Source: JAPPOI01 sp028818055
GTDB taxonomy: Bacteria; Pseudomonadota; Alphaproteobacteria; Rhodobacterales; Rhodobacteraceae
Reading direction: 5' to 3'
Length of the DNA stretch: 64,000 nt
Assembly: GCA_965267405.1 (NCBI GenBank)
Contig: OZ253954.1
Coordinates: 1,116,001 to 1,180,000 of the forward strand
The position numbers and the translations under genes are program-made. This document shows, in pieces, positions 46,458 through 56,016 of the stretch. The first letter of the stretch is position 1, and each line of letters starts with the position of its first letter. The notes beneath the pieces were generated by a model. The model saw nothing but the letters and a program-made list of their open reading frames with translations. It was not told where the DNA came from and searched no databases.

Positions 46458-47194
46458 TTCATTCCCAGACGTCCGCCATCAACATAGATGGTCTCTCCAG
46501 TGATGTAACTGGCTTTGTCCGAGCACAGAAACGCGACAGCATCCGCAATCTCTTTTGCTCCACCAAGCCGTTGGAGCGGGGTTCGAGACATTATCATTTT
46601 CATTGCGTCCGGGTTTGCGTTCACTCCAGCGAGCATCTCGGTGTCGATCGATCCGGGTCCTACGGCGTTCACGCGGATATTGTGAGGGGCCAGAGCTAGA
46701 GCCGAGGACTTAGTCAGCTGCATGACTCCTCCCTTTGATGCGCAATAAGCGGGAATAGAGGGGATCGCTACTTGCGCGTTGATCGAGGACATATTGACGA
46801 TTGCGCCCTCAATTTTGTGCTCGACCATCGATCGCGCGGCCCTTTGCGTCGCAACGAAAACACCTTTGACGTTGATGTCCATCACACGTTCGAACGCCTC
46901 AAGGTCGTACGTGAGGAAGTCGCCCGGCATCGCCACACCTGCGTTGTTCACAAGGATTGAGACAGGGCCGAACTTGGCTTCGATGTCGTCAAACATTGCC
47001 AACACCGCACTTGGGTCACCCATATCACAAGCAAAACCTGCTTCCGCACCCAGTGAAAGTGCTGCCTTTTCCACGCCTTCTGCATTGATGTCGGCCAGAA
47101 TGATCTTGTGTCCACCTGCCTTAAGAGCCTCTGCACAAGCGTATCCGATCCCCTGTGCACCACCGGTCACAAGCGCAATTGATTGATCTGCCAT
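46445..47194 (-). CDS. Short-chain dehydrogenase/reductase (SDR)
   Basis: A classical SDR of 249 residues. The Rossmann motif is [15 protein letters not shown] near residue 10; NNAGVAMPG, Ser (MSSINAQ) and the YCASKGG catalytic YxxxK motif follow. The fold is close to 3-oxoacyl-[ACP] reductase- and sugar-alcohol-type SDRs. AAGGA lies before the ATG at 47194; a longer frame to 47227 is less likely. The substrate is unknown; glycerate kinase is convergent. Confidence 0.9.
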   Translation of the reverse strand: MADQSIALVTGGAQGIGYACAEALKAGGHKIILADINAEGVEKAALSLGAEAGFACDMGDPSAVLAMFDDIEAKFGPVSILVNNAGVAMPGDFLTYDLEAFERVMDINVKGVFVATQRAARSMVEHKIEGAIVNMSSINAQVAIPSIPAYCASKGGVMQLTKSSALALAPHNIRVNAVGPGSIDTEMLAGVNANPDAMKMIMSRTPLQRLGGAKEIADAVAFLCSDKASYITGETIYVDGGRLGMNYTC

Positions 47195-47597
47195 GTATCC
47201 TTCCCCCGTGGTGTTTTGCATCACCACTTCTAAGCGTCTTCTCGTCGGGAAATACCCAGTAAAGACATCGCTCGCAATCGCAATGGTTGTAGTCTTCTAC
47301 AGATCCGCCGCCTGACTATGACGACTTTGGGGCAGCGAAATTTTCGGTTTGGCGCAACTTGCGAACCAATCTCTGCTAAATTTTCCTGTTATTTCTAATT
47401 TGAAAACAGTGTTTTCGAGGCCGATACACGTCATTTCCCGTGAAAAACAACATAAAATCTAGCGAAAATCTTGGTTCATAAACCCCTTTTCCCGCCTCAT
47501 TCTTATCAAATTATGACCCCAAACCCGCATTAACCATCTGTTCAGTTGTTCATCGAATGGCACTCGCCCGAGATGGCTAACCAGGGGAGTTGGAAAA
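47195..47597. other. Non-coding gap, divergent promoters of SDR and kinase genes
   Basis: About 400 bases, A/T-rich from about 47390 onward. It contains no credible gene, tRNA or terminator. The start of the kinase gene (GTG 47598) lies after an AGGGGAG ribosome-binding site. The region presumably holds the promoters of both divergent genes, but no clear -35/-10 pair was identified. Confidence 0.5.
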
Positions 47598-49955
47598 GTG
47601 CGAAGGAACGAGGTCATCGACCTGCGCAACTATCGTGCAGAAGATAATGCGGACGCCGATCCGAATGATCCGGGGCTTGTCGAGCTGCCGACCGGCACGA
47701 CTCTCTTGCACGGCCAATACAAAATCACCGGTTTTCTGAACAGCGGTGGCTTCGCCATTACATACAACGCGACTGACAGCCTAAATCGTCCCGTCGTCAT
47801 AAAAGAATGCTTTCCCAACATCATGTGTAGCCGGAATGGCAAAGCGGTCGCACCGCGCGTCCCCGGCTATGCGGAAGAGTTGACGGATCTGATCGAGCAG
47901 TTTGAAAAAGAAGCTCACAGTCTTGCCGCACTGAAGCACCCAAACATCGTGCACGTGCACCAAGTTTTCCGCGAAAACGACACGGCCTATATGGCCATCG
48001 ACTTTATTGACGGGCCAGATCTTCTGGACGTGATCGAAAATTCGCCAAAGCGCATCGCGCCGGAAGAAATTATTCGTCTCACGCACAGCATGTTGCACGC
48101 GATCAAGTACATCCATGACGAAGGGATGCTTCACCGCGATATCTCGCCCGACAACATAATGATCGATACCAGAAGCGAGCCGGTACTAATCGACTTCGGT
48201 GCAGCACGGAAAGCTGTAACCACGTCCAACCGCGTGATCTCGCGGATGAAATTTGTAAAAGACGGATACTCGCCACAGGAATTCTATCTCGAAGGCGCAG
48301 AACAAGGCGCGTTCAGCGACCTCTATTCGTTTGCCGCATCAATGTATCACGCAATCGCAGGCGTTCCGCCGGTCGACGGTCAACGTCGGCTTTCTGCATT
48401 GGCTCAGAAAAAGCCTGATCCATATGAAAAACTTGCTGGTCAGATCAAAGGGTATCCGGGCGGATTTCTCGAAGCGATCGACGCAGCCCTGTCTGTGTCT
48501 CCGGCAAAGCGTCCCCAAAGCGCAGATGACTGGCTCGCAAGACTACCTGCTTACAGAAAACGGGTTTCCGTAGCCGACCGCGTAAAAACTGCCATCCAAT
48601 CCACGGCAACCAACACGCTCAATGTTGCTTCTGCGATTACATCACCTGTCCCGACGGCGAATGAACTTGAGCCTCAGGGCGAATTGGCCGCGTACAAAAG
48701 GCAAGTCCGCGGAGGCCGACGCCGCATGCTCACTATGCTGGGCGTCGCGGCCGCGATAGCACTCGTTGGCGGCTATTGGGCATATACAGGACCATTCTCA
48801 GCTCAGAGCTCTGGCGCTGCTCCACAGGTCGATACGCAGCCCGTGGCACAAAGTGAGCTGCCTACACTTTCGGTTGCCGCAATTGACAGTGCGATTTCGA
48901 TCAATGGCATTGGCGGCCCAGATTCCCCAATCAACTTGACCGTTGAGCCAAATGAGTTGTCAAACATTGCCGCGTTGGCATTGCCACAGTCTATCTTTGA
49001 TCGGAAACCGCCGGTTCAAGTTTCGAGTACAACAGCAAATGGTGCTCCGACCAATTTCTCAACTGTTGATCCGGTACTTTCAGCAGACAAACGTCCGGCT
49101 CCACGCCCGGTACTCGATCTGGCTTTGTATCTCCCCAACGTAGCACCAAACATTACGCTCCCGTTTGTAGCTGAAGCATCATTCTCGTTCGCCCATGCGG
49201 CTGCAATAGATGACGGCATCAAGCTACCGATCGGCAGCGGGTTCTCGGGAACGCCTGAGCCAAGTCAAGCCTTCGACCTAAAGCCCGAACAGAATGCCGT
49301 CTTCGACACAACGCCCCCGCCACCTCCTTCGCCTGCCAAGCCAGGACCAGTTTCTGCGACCCAAATCGCAGCTTCGCATTGGGACGTGCGGATGCCATTC
49401 GAAGAGACTCTGATCCAAGTACGGAACGCTCACACCGCTCAAATTTCTGAACTCTCGCAGAACGCGGATCTCAGCATTTCAGGCGATTGGATTGCTCAGA
49501 ATGTCGTCATTTACTCTTTGAACGACAAAGCGCTTGAACCGAATACACCAATTTCGAGCCATTTGCTCAATGACCTCACAATCGACCCTGACGGATACAC
49601 GCGTGCGACAGTGCGTTATCGCGATCCGGTAAGCGGCCAAATTGATCGGGGACTCATTGCGGTACCTGTTTACCGCGACATCGTCTTGTCTGACCAAACG
49701 CGGCTTGTCTCCGAAGTAAAAGACAGTGCCTGGCAAGTTCGCGTGGTCGCAAGTGAAGCAACGAACGGGTTCCAGACCGGCGACGTCGTCGTTCAGGAAG
49801 TTTTGTCCGGTACTGAAATCCAGACACACGACGATCTTGAAAAGGCATTCATCGCAGTTATCGCAGCAGGTCTCGAAACAGCAGAGTTCAACGTCTTCCG
49901 AGCTGGCGCTCTGGAACGGATTGCGGTCCCGCTTTCACGGGCGATCGCGGAATAA
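47598..49955 (+). CDS. Transmembrane serine/threonine protein kinase with C-terminal PDZ-like domain
   Basis: The 785-residue protein has an N-terminal Hanks-type kinase domain: Gly loop LNSGGFAITY (48-57), invariant Lys69 (VIKECFP), catalytic loop HRDISPDN (179-186) and DFGAAR (199-204). One transmembrane helix follows (about 376-396), then a Pro/Ser-rich extracytoplasmic linker. A C-terminal domain with GDVVVQEVLSGTEIQTHDDLEKAF resembles a PDZ peptide-binding unit. It begins a plus-strand run with a PP2C phosphatase and two LysM/binding proteins. GTG start with AGGGGAG upstream. Confidence 0.88.
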   Translation: MRRNEVIDLRNYRAEDNADADPNDPGLVELPTGTTLLHGQYKITGFLNSGGFAITYNATDSLNRPVVIKECFPNIMCSRNGKAVAPRVPGYAEELTDLIEQFEKEAHSLAALKHPNIVHVHQVFRENDTAYMAIDFIDGPDLLDVIENSPKRIAPEEIIRLTHSMLHAIKYIHDEGMLHRDISPDNIMIDTRSEPVLIDFGAARKAVTTSNRVISRMKFVKDGYSPQEFYLEGAEQGAFSDLYSFAASMYHAIAGVPPVDGQRRLSALAQKKPDPYEKLAGQIKGYPGGFLEAIDAALSVSPAKRPQSADDWLARLPAYRKRVSVADRVKTAIQSTATNTLNVASAITSPVPTANELEPQGELAAYKRQVRGGRRRMLTMLGVAAAIALVGGYWAYTGPFSAQSSGAAPQVDTQPVAQSELPTLSVAAIDSAISINGIGGPDSPINLTVEPNELSNIAALALPQSIFDRKPPVQVSSTTANGAPTNFSTVDPVLSADKRPAPRPVLDLALYLPNVAPNITLPFVAEASFSFAHAAAIDDGIKLPIGSGFSGTPEPSQAFDLKPEQNAVFDTTPPPPPSPAKPGPVSATQIAASHWDVRMPFEETLIQVRNAHTAQISELSQNADLSISGDWIAQNVVIYSLNDKALEPNTPISSHLLNDLTIDPDGYTRATVRYRDPVSGQIDRGLIAVPVYRDIVLSDQTRLVSEVKDSAWQVRVVASEATNGFQTGDVVVQEVLSGTEIQTHDDLEKAFIAVIAAGLETAEFNVFRAGALERIAVPLSRAIAE

Positions 49956-49973
49956 TCGTCGGGGCACGGAAAT

Positions 49974-50747
49974 ATGTATGACATCGCAGCAGTAATCGAT
50001 CAGGGAAAACGCGAGCGCCAGGAAGACGCGCTTGCATTTGGTCTTCATGACGACAGATCCCCTGGGTTTATCGTTTTGGCTGACGGCATGGGCGGTCATG
50101 CCGCTGGCAGCACCGCCAGTGGCATTGCTGTTGCTTCTGTCCACGACGAACTTGCCGATGCACTGGATGCCGGCTTGCCCGAAGACGACAAGATTGCAAA
50201 CTTACTTCACAGCGCGACGCTTCGGGCAAATACCTCGATTGCTCAGTATGTCGCCTTCAACCAGGAAGCCGAAGGAATGGGAACAACAATCGTTGTTCCG
50301 CTCCTGACCAAAGACAAATTGCATTGGGCGTCGGTGGGAGACTCTCCGCTTTACCACTACCGAAACGGAAGCCTTACACGGCTTAACGAAGACCACTCGA
50401 TGGCCCCTGCCTTCGACTTCTTGGCCGAAGTTGGGTTGATGGACGAAGAGGTCGCTCTTTTTCATCCCGATCGAAACTGTCTGACGTCAGCTTTGGTCGG
50501 CGAGGACATTCCCAAGATCGATGTCAGTTCGTTGCCAGTTCAGCTGCAGCCAGACGACGTTATTTTGGCTTGCAGCGATGGCCTGCTCTTCATCAGTGAT
50601 GAAGAAATTCTCAATATTTTGGACGCCCACAAATCCGAGGATAGCACGGCAATTTCTGACGCTCTGTTGGCAGAAATCAAAGAGCTCGATCACCCCGCAC
50701 AAGACAACGTCTCAATCGTTGTCGTCAAGGTTCTCAAACCTGATTAA
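49974..50747 (+). CDS. PP2C-type serine/threonine phosphatase
   Basis: A 257-residue phosphatase with the PP2C metal-binding signatures: RQEDALAFG, FIVLADGMGGHAAG, GMGTTIVVPLL, LHWASVGDSPLYHYR, ACSDGLLF, and DNVSIVVV at the end. It starts 18 bases after the kinase stop, so the two very likely act as an opposed kinase/phosphatase pair. The E. coli-type PrpA/PppA and Stp enzymes are close in architecture. It lies before the LysM-SBP genes. Confidence 0.92.
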   Translation: MYDIAAVIDQGKRERQEDALAFGLHDDRSPGFIVLADGMGGHAAGSTASGIAVASVHDELADALDAGLPEDDKIANLLHSATLRANTSIAQYVAFNQEAEGMGTTIVVPLLTKDKLHWASVGDSPLYHYRNGSLTRLNEDHSMAPAFDFLAEVGLMDEEVALFHPDRNCLTSALVGEDIPKIDVSSLPVQLQPDDVILACSDGLLFISDEEILNILDAHKSEDSTAISDALLAEIKELDHPAQDNVSIVVVKVLKPD

Positions 50748-50820
50748 TCACGTTTTCTGTTTCATCGTAGCGAGTTGAATTGGTTGCTTAAATTCCCATC
50801 AAAACAAAGGGATACCAACG

Positions 50821-51864
50821 ATGAAATTTTTTGCAGCGGCAACGCTGATACTCTTAACGGCCTTCGTTCACGCCCCGTCAGAAGTGCAGGCCCAAGAAGC
50901 CTGCGAATTCTATCGGGTCAAAAAGGGAGACTCTCTTGTAGAGATCGCGAAGGCAGCTTACGGCGATGACGATTATCGCCGGATCTGGCGCAGCAATCGC
51001 TCAGAAGTTGGACGCAATCCAAACATACTTCGAGTTGGCCGCGTCCTTCGGCTTCCATGTTTGGACGGCACGCTTCCTGAAGCCACCGGAGGTGTGACAA
51101 TCACGGCGACTGACGGTGAAGCAGTCAGTTTCGTGACCGCCAATGGATATCTTCCTTACACTGACGAGAGTCTCAGTCGCCAAGGCATTATTACCGAGCT
51201 TGTCCGCACCGCCATGTTCCGTGCGTCCCCAAAGAAGAACGTGGAGATCGTGTTCGTAAACGACTGGGCGGCGCACATGGAAACGTTGCTTCCACGCCAA
51301 GCTTTCGACGCGAGTTTCCCTTGGACAAGACCTGGATGCGAAACGCAGAGCGAACTCACTCAAACCGAGCGTTACGCCTGTGAGAACTTTCTCTACTCGG
51401 ATCCATTGTATGAAATCGTAGATGGGTTTTTTGCAAAATCCGGCTCGGGTTTCGAAGCTGTCATCAGCTGGGATGGTCTAAATGGCGCCCGCATCTGCCG
51501 GCCAGAAGGCTATTCAACGAGCCATTTGGAAGAAGTTGGGCTAATGCCTCCAGCGATCTCACTAATTACGCCGGATACGACCCACGCCTGTTTTGAACTA
51601 TTGATGAAGGGCCAGGTGGATCTGGTTGCTTTGGATACTCGTTCTGGTGAACGCGTTAAGCGGGACCTTGGACTAACGTTCGACGTTATCGAGAACCCGC
51701 ACCTCTTCAGCATCCAGCCGCTGCAGGTGGCTTTTCACAAAGACAATCCAAACAGCGAAACGCTCATTTCTGAAATAAATCGTGGCATCGCAAATATGCT
51801 TCAATCTGGAGAATGGGCAAGCATCGTAACCGAGGGACTGCAAACGCAGGCACTGGTGAACTGA
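50821..51864 (+). CDS. Exported LysM plus periplasmic-binding-like protein (copy 1)
   Basis: The 347-residue protein has a signal peptide (MKFFAAATLILLTAFVHAPSEVQA), a LysM domain (CEFYRVKKGDSLVEIAKAAYGDDDYRRIWRSNRS...GRVLRLPC), and a C-terminal solute-binding-protein-3-like domain beginning VTANGYLPYTDESL. LysM binds peptidoglycan, so the binding domain would be tethered to the cell wall. AAAGGG lies before the ATG. It follows PP2C by 73 bases and is paralogous to the next gene. Confidence 0.85.
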   Translation: MKFFAAATLILLTAFVHAPSEVQAQEACEFYRVKKGDSLVEIAKAAYGDDDYRRIWRSNRSEVGRNPNILRVGRVLRLPCLDGTLPEATGGVTITATDGEAVSFVTANGYLPYTDESLSRQGIITELVRTAMFRASPKKNVEIVFVNDWAAHMETLLPRQAFDASFPWTRPGCETQSELTQTERYACENFLYSDPLYEIVDGFFAKSGSGFEAVISWDGLNGARICRPEGYSTSHLEEVGLMPPAISLITPDTTHACFELLMKGQVDLVALDTRSGERVKRDLGLTFDVIENPHLFSIQPLQVAFHKDNPNSETLISEINRGIANMLQSGEWASIVTEGLQTQALVN

Positions 51865-51986
51865 TGAGGAAAGCAATTTTAGACCACCGAATGTTTCGCC
51901 GAAGGCAAAGCCGAAACGTCGACCCCAGTCAAAATGGCAAATTCAACGGACGACTGGCACCTACCAATCCCTATCGAAAAAGAGAC

Positions 51987-53087
51987 ATGAACATGAAACG
52001 CACATTTTTAATCTCGAAAACGATCTTGGCAGCTGCCTTTGCAGCGACCATGCTCCCCAGTTCTGCAACATCCCAAGAGTCTTGCACTGTTTATTCGGTC
52101 AAGTCAGGTGACACATTGGGATCAATCGCCGAGACCGCATATGGAACGTTTGATTACCAGCAGATCTTCAACGCCAACCGAAACGCGATCGCAAACCCAA
52201 ATGAGATCGAAATTGGCACGGTACTAAGACTTCCATGTCCTGATGGAAGCTTGCCAGATTCTAGCTCGGCTCAGGAAATCATTGCCGCTCAGGAGGCTGC
52301 GCAACAAGCGCTTCCGAAAACGAGCAGCAAGTTTGAGCCACCGATCAAAATCGTCACTGCAAACGGTTGGGCACCCTTCGTCGGCGAAAGCTTCAAAGAC
52401 GGTGGCATGCTCGTCCGTCTTGCCACCACCGCACTCAACCGCGGTGGCAACTCGCGCGAATTCAATGTGAGCTTTGTGGACGACTGGGGTTCTCACTTGT
52501 CGACATTGCTTCCACTTGGCGCGTTCGACGTGTCAATTGCGTGGTACCTGCCCGATTGTACAAAGATCGATCTCTTGTCGGAGGCAATGCGCAAGCGTTG
52601 CACCGAATTGGACGGTTCTTTGCCCATCTATGAAACCGTGGTTGGTTTCTTCTCGATGGAAGGAAACAGCTACCAAGAGGTTCGCAGCTATGCCGACTAC
52701 GCTGGAGCTCGCATTTGCCGCCCTGAAGGCTGGTTCACTTTTGACCTTGAAGAACAGGGTCTGATCGAACCGGTTGTGACCATGGTGGTTCCAAAAACGG
52801 TCAACGAATGTTTTGAGATGATGGAGGCAGGCGAAGTTGATGTTGTGCCGCTGGAAATCGAAAGCGTTGCTGGCGCGTTGAAGGAACTGGATATGACCAG
52901 CAAGGTCGCGCAGAATCCGTACCTTACAAACTTGCTTCAGCTTAGCTTTGTCACGCACAAAACCAACCCACGCGGCCGCGTGTACCTTGCTTTGCTCAAC
53001 CGTGGCTTGACCGAAATGCGTGAATCTGGCGAATGGTACGCCATCATTTCTGACAGTCTCGCTGAGTTTAACGCTCTGACAAACTAA
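51987..53087 (+). CDS. Exported LysM plus periplasmic-binding-like protein (copy 2)
   Basis: The 366-residue paralog of copy 1 has a signal peptide, LysM (CTVYSVKSGDTLGSIAETAYGTFDYQQIFNANRN...GTVLRLPC), a short linker, and the same binding-like domain (VTANGWAPFVGESFKDGGMLVRLATTAL; RICRPEGWFTFDLEEQGL). Both share the CRPEG motif and NPHLF/NPYLT-type ends, so a tandem duplication is likely. The ATG at 51987 is chosen; the frame runs back to 51813. A strong terminator follows. Confidence 0.85.
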   Translation: MNMKRTFLISKTILAAAFAATMLPSSATSQESCTVYSVKSGDTLGSIAETAYGTFDYQQIFNANRNAIANPNEIEIGTVLRLPCPDGSLPDSSSAQEIIAAQEAAQQALPKTSSKFEPPIKIVTANGWAPFVGESFKDGGMLVRLATTALNRGGNSREFNVSFVDDWGSHLSTLLPLGAFDVSIAWYLPDCTKIDLLSEAMRKRCTELDGSLPIYETVVGFFSMEGNSYQEVRSYADYAGARICRPEGWFTFDLEEQGLIEPVVTMVVPKTVNECFEMMEAGEVDVVPLEIESVAGALKELDMTSKVAQNPYLTNLLQLSFVTHKTNPRGRVYLALLNRGLTEMRESGEWYAIISDSLAEFNALTN

Positions 53088-53104
53088 TCGAGATCAAGAC
53101 GCTG

Positions 53105-53131
53105 AAGGCCCGCTTTCGAGCGGGCCTTTTT
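53105..53131 (+). terminator. Rho-independent terminator after the LysM-SBP pair
   Basis: AAGGCCCGCT / TTCG / AGCGGGCCTT: a 10-bp stem with a UUCG tetraloop followed by TTT. It marks the end of the 47.6-53.1 kb unit. Confidence 0.92.
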
Positions 53132-53141
53132 CGTTGGGTGT

Positions 53142-54221
53142 TCAGATCAACTCAACGACAGTCTTTGTCACTGCCTTTGTGCCCATGTCCCCGCTAAACT
53201 CCATTGGGCGAAGGGAATTGCTTTCAAAGCCAGCCTGCACAGCATCCTCAACCAATTCTGCAGCCCTGCCGAAAGCTTCGTTACCGGATTTTTCGGCCAA
53301 ATAATCCAGCATCATCGCGCCACTCAAAATCGCAGCGAGCGGGTTGGCTTTGTCTTCACCCATAATATCTGGCGCGCTGCCATGTGCGGGCTGGAAAAGA
53401 CCATGCTCATCACCAATTTCCGCGCAAGCAGCCATGCCCATTCCACCGACCAAACCACCGGCCAAATCGGACAGGATGTCACCAAACATGTTCTCCATGA
53501 CCATGACATCAAAATCCCACGGCGCCCGAATTAGGTTTAACGCCTGGGCGTCGACATAAGCATAGTCAGCTTCGGCGTTGGGGAATTCGGCGGCGATCTC
53601 GTCGAAAATCTTCCGGAAAAACGCCATCGACGCAAAAACATTTGCCTTATCCACACAGGTCACACGGCCACGCTTGCCTTTTGCTTTGCGTCGTTCAGCC
53701 AGTTTGAAGGCAAACCTGTGCAGCTTCTCGGTCGTTGGACGCGTTATTCTCAGTGTGTCCCGCACTTCTTCATCGCCGCGAATGTCACTCCGACCATGCG
53801 TCGAGGCAGAGTAAAACAAACCTTCGGTGGACTCGCGCAAAATGACCATGTCGATCCCTGCAGCCCGCGGATCCGCCAATCGCTGCGGCGCATTCGGATA
53901 GGCTTTGACCGGCCGAACACCAGCATAAAGTCCGAAAGTATCGCGAAGCCGTAAGTGAGGTGCAATTTCCGTGCCATCCGCGTGGCGAATTGCCGGAAGT
54001 CCGATCGCACCAAGGAAGATCGCGTCCGCTGCACCGGCTCTCTCTTCACCGTCTGGCTCGATATCACTTCCGGTTTCAGCGAAGTATCCAGCACCTGCCA
54101 GAATGTAATCGTAATCCAAAGTCGGTGCACCGGATTTTGAGATTGCCGCATCAACGACTTCAAGCGTTGCATCGGTTACGTCTTGGCCAATGCCGTCGCC
54201 TTTGATGACCGCAATTTTCAT
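53142..54221 (-). CDS. Isocitrate/isopropylmalate-family (beta-decarboxylating) dehydrogenase
   Basis: The 359-residue protein has GDGIGQDVTDATLEVVDAA, the catalytic Lys/Tyr region (STEGLFYSAS; VDKANV), and the metal-binding VMENMFGDILSDLAGGLVGGMGMAA with AHGSAPDI. It could be a tartrate/D-malate dehydrogenase, a 3-isopropylmalate dehydrogenase paralog or a related NAD-dependent decarboxylase; no leu genes are adjacent. It is divergent from the TRAP genes. AGGA precedes the ATG. Confidence 0.88.
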   Translation of the reverse strand: MKIAVIKGDGIGQDVTDATLEVVDAAISKSGAPTLDYDYILAGAGYFAETGSDIEPDGEERAGAADAIFLGAIGLPAIRHADGTEIAPHLRLRDTFGLYAGVRPVKAYPNAPQRLADPRAAGIDMVILRESTEGLFYSASTHGRSDIRGDEEVRDTLRITRPTTEKLHRFAFKLAERRKAKGKRGRVTCVDKANVFASMAFFRKIFDEIAAEFPNAEADYAYVDAQALNLIRAPWDFDVMVMENMFGDILSDLAGGLVGGMGMAACAEIGDEHGLFQPAHGSAPDIMGEDKANPLAAILSGAMMLDYLAEKSGNEAFGRAAELVEDAVQAGFESNSLRPMEFSGDMGTKAVTKTVVELI

Positions 54222-54310
54222 CAGAATAACGTCCTGTGCTTTCGAGGTTTTTCAATCCACTAAGCCAGATTGACCAGATTTTCCAGTGACTAATGTTTGC
54301 GCTGACATTC

Positions 54311-54360
54311 CGCTTGGTCACATCTGCCTCCACGCATACTTTGATTGACTCCACCAAGCG
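54311..54360. promoter_or_regulatory. Inverted repeat CGCTTGGT/ACCAAGCG between dehydrogenase and TRAP genes
   Basis: CGCTTGGT at 54311-54318 and ACCAAGCG at 54353-54360 are exact inverse complements, 34 bases apart. They may be an operator pair in the divergent promoter region, or chance. The remainder of this 197-base gap shows no other clear signal. Confidence 0.3.
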
Positions 54361-54418
54361 AAGTCGGCTTAGTCCGCCACGAAAGCAAATAGTGCGTCAC
54401 CAGGAGGAGTTTTTCCCA

Positions 54419-55432
54419 ATGAAACTTAAGCAATTTGCACTTTCGGCATGCTTATCAATCACGGCGGCCGGGGCGGCAATTGCCGATGAACTCAGATTTG
54501 CGCACTTTATGCCGCCGGCGACTTGGCAGCATACAGATCTGTTTGTTGGTTGGGCAGAAGCGGTCAAAGAAGCTTCTGATGGTGAAGTAGACGTTACAAT
54601 TTTCCCAGCGCAAACCTTGGGTAAGGCACCAGCAGGCTACGACAATGCCAAAAACGGGATTGCCGACATCGCGTGGACTGTAAATGGCTACACTGCGGGA
54701 CGTTTCCCATTAACCCAGGTCATCGAACTTCCAGGGCTGTTTGAAAAGGCAGAAGTCGGTTCTTGCGCACTTCAAAAACTCTATGACTCCGGCGCGTTGG
54801 ACGAAGAATATGCCGAGACGCGTCCAATCTTTTTGCACGTTCATGCGCCCGGTCATATCCACACCAAAGATAAACCGGTGAAATCCCTGTCTGATCTTCG
54901 TGGATTGAAAATTCGCCGACCCACTGCAGTCATTGGTACGCTTCTGACTGAGCTTGGCGCAGAACCAGTCGGTTTGCCTGCACCCGCTATCTACGAAAAC
55001 CTGCAAAGAGGCGTGGTCGACGGATACATGCTTCCTTGGGAGGCAATCCCAGGGTTCCGCTTGAACGAATTGACGAACTATACAACCGTGTTTGGTCTTT
55101 ATTCGTCGGCTTTTGTGGCGACGATGAACAAAGATGCATACGAACGTTTGTCTGACGCGGGCAAGAAAGCGATTGACGAGAATTCCGGCATGAAATGGGC
55201 GCTGATCGCGGGCAAAGGCTTCGACGACAGCGACACGCGGAACTATCCAATCGTCGTCGAGAATTCAGAGGTTCACCAAATTCCTGACAGCGAGCGTGCT
55301 GAATGGGATGCAGCGGCTGAGCGCGTGAAAGAAATCTATCTGTCTGAGCTTGAAGCCAAAGGGCTTCCTGGCGAAGAGACATATGCCGCAATTCAAGGGT
55401 ATGTCGCGGAATGCCGGGACATGCTTGATTGA
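54419..55432 (+). CDS. TRAP transporter substrate-binding protein (DctP family)
   Basis: A 337-residue DctP-type protein with a signal peptide (MKLKQFALSACLSITAAGAAIA) and the family core (LRFAHFMPPATWQHTD; VAGEAVDVTIFPAQ-like region; AGYDNAKNGIADIAW). The conserved ligand Arg position fits organic-anion binders, but the presence of TmpA/B downstream hints at a zwitterionic phosphonate. AGGAGGAG precedes the ATG at 54419. It begins the TRAP operon with DctQ and DctM homologs. Confidence 0.92.
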   Translation: MKLKQFALSACLSITAAGAAIADELRFAHFMPPATWQHTDLFVGWAEAVKEASDGEVDVTIFPAQTLGKAPAGYDNAKNGIADIAWTVNGYTAGRFPLTQVIELPGLFEKAEVGSCALQKLYDSGALDEEYAETRPIFLHVHAPGHIHTKDKPVKSLSDLRGLKIRRPTAVIGTLLTELGAEPVGLPAPAIYENLQRGVVDGYMLPWEAIPGFRLNELTNYTTVFGLYSSAFVATMNKDAYERLSDAGKKAIDENSGMKWALIAGKGFDDSDTRNYPIVVENSEVHQIPDSERAEWDAAAERVKEIYLSELEAKGLPGEETYAAIQGYVAECRDMLD

Positions 55433-55500
55433 TCTGAGACCCTGCAAACTAGTGGCGCGTCGGCATTGCAAACTTGCCGCGCGCCTTTCACTTTGAAACC

Positions 55501-56016
55501 ATGTCGAATGTTCTGAACGGCGTTTCGCGCGCACTTCGCGCAACTTGTCTTATCATCGCCGTTCTGGCGACGATCTTTCTATTCAGCGTTGTGGCGTACA
55601 GCATCCTTGGCCGCGCCATTTTTGACCTAACCGAAGGCGGCGTAAATTTGATGCTGTTCGGAGCGATTGAGCTGGCCCAGTATTCGTTGATGATTTCGAT
55701 TTTTGCCGCCATTCCTGCGATGCTAGGAAGTGGGCTGATCCGCGTAGATATCCTCAGCAGACAGTTTCCTGATTGGCTCAACTTTATATTGGATCGATTG
55801 TGGTTGGCCCTAATTGCTGGCTTTGCCGCAATACTGACCCAGAAGTTCTTTGGCGAAGCGGTCACAACATTCAGTCGAGGCGATGAAACCCAGGACTTGC
55901 GTATCCCTTTGTGGATTTTTTACGCGATAGCCGCGTTTGAGTGCGCGATGCTGACAATCCTTTCGTTGCTCAGCATCCTAGGTGCTGAGACTGAAGTTGA
56001 GAGCGTATCCAGCTGA
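55501..56016 (+). CDS. TRAP transporter small permease (DctQ family)
   Basis: A 171-residue integral membrane protein with four transmembrane helices in the DctQ pattern (LRATCLIIAVLATIFLFSVVAYSILGR at the start). It forms the membrane complex with the large DctM subunit. The TGATGG junction overlaps the DctM start by one base (56016). The start at 55501 is preferred; a longer frame exists. Confidence 0.9.
   Translation: MSNVLNGVSRALRATCLIIAVLATIFLFSVVAYSILGRAIFDLTEGGVNLMLFGAIELAQYSLMISIFAAIPAMLGSGLIRVDILSRQFPDWLNFILDRLWLALIAGFAAILTQKFFGEAVTTFSRGDETQDLRIPLWIFYAIAAFECAMLTILSLLSILGAETEVESVSS

Noticed and set aside
47598..50747. Type VI secretion kinase/phosphatase pair (PpkA/PppA)
   Set aside because: No tss genes, FHA protein or Hcp/VgrG occur nearby; LysM-SBP genes follow instead.
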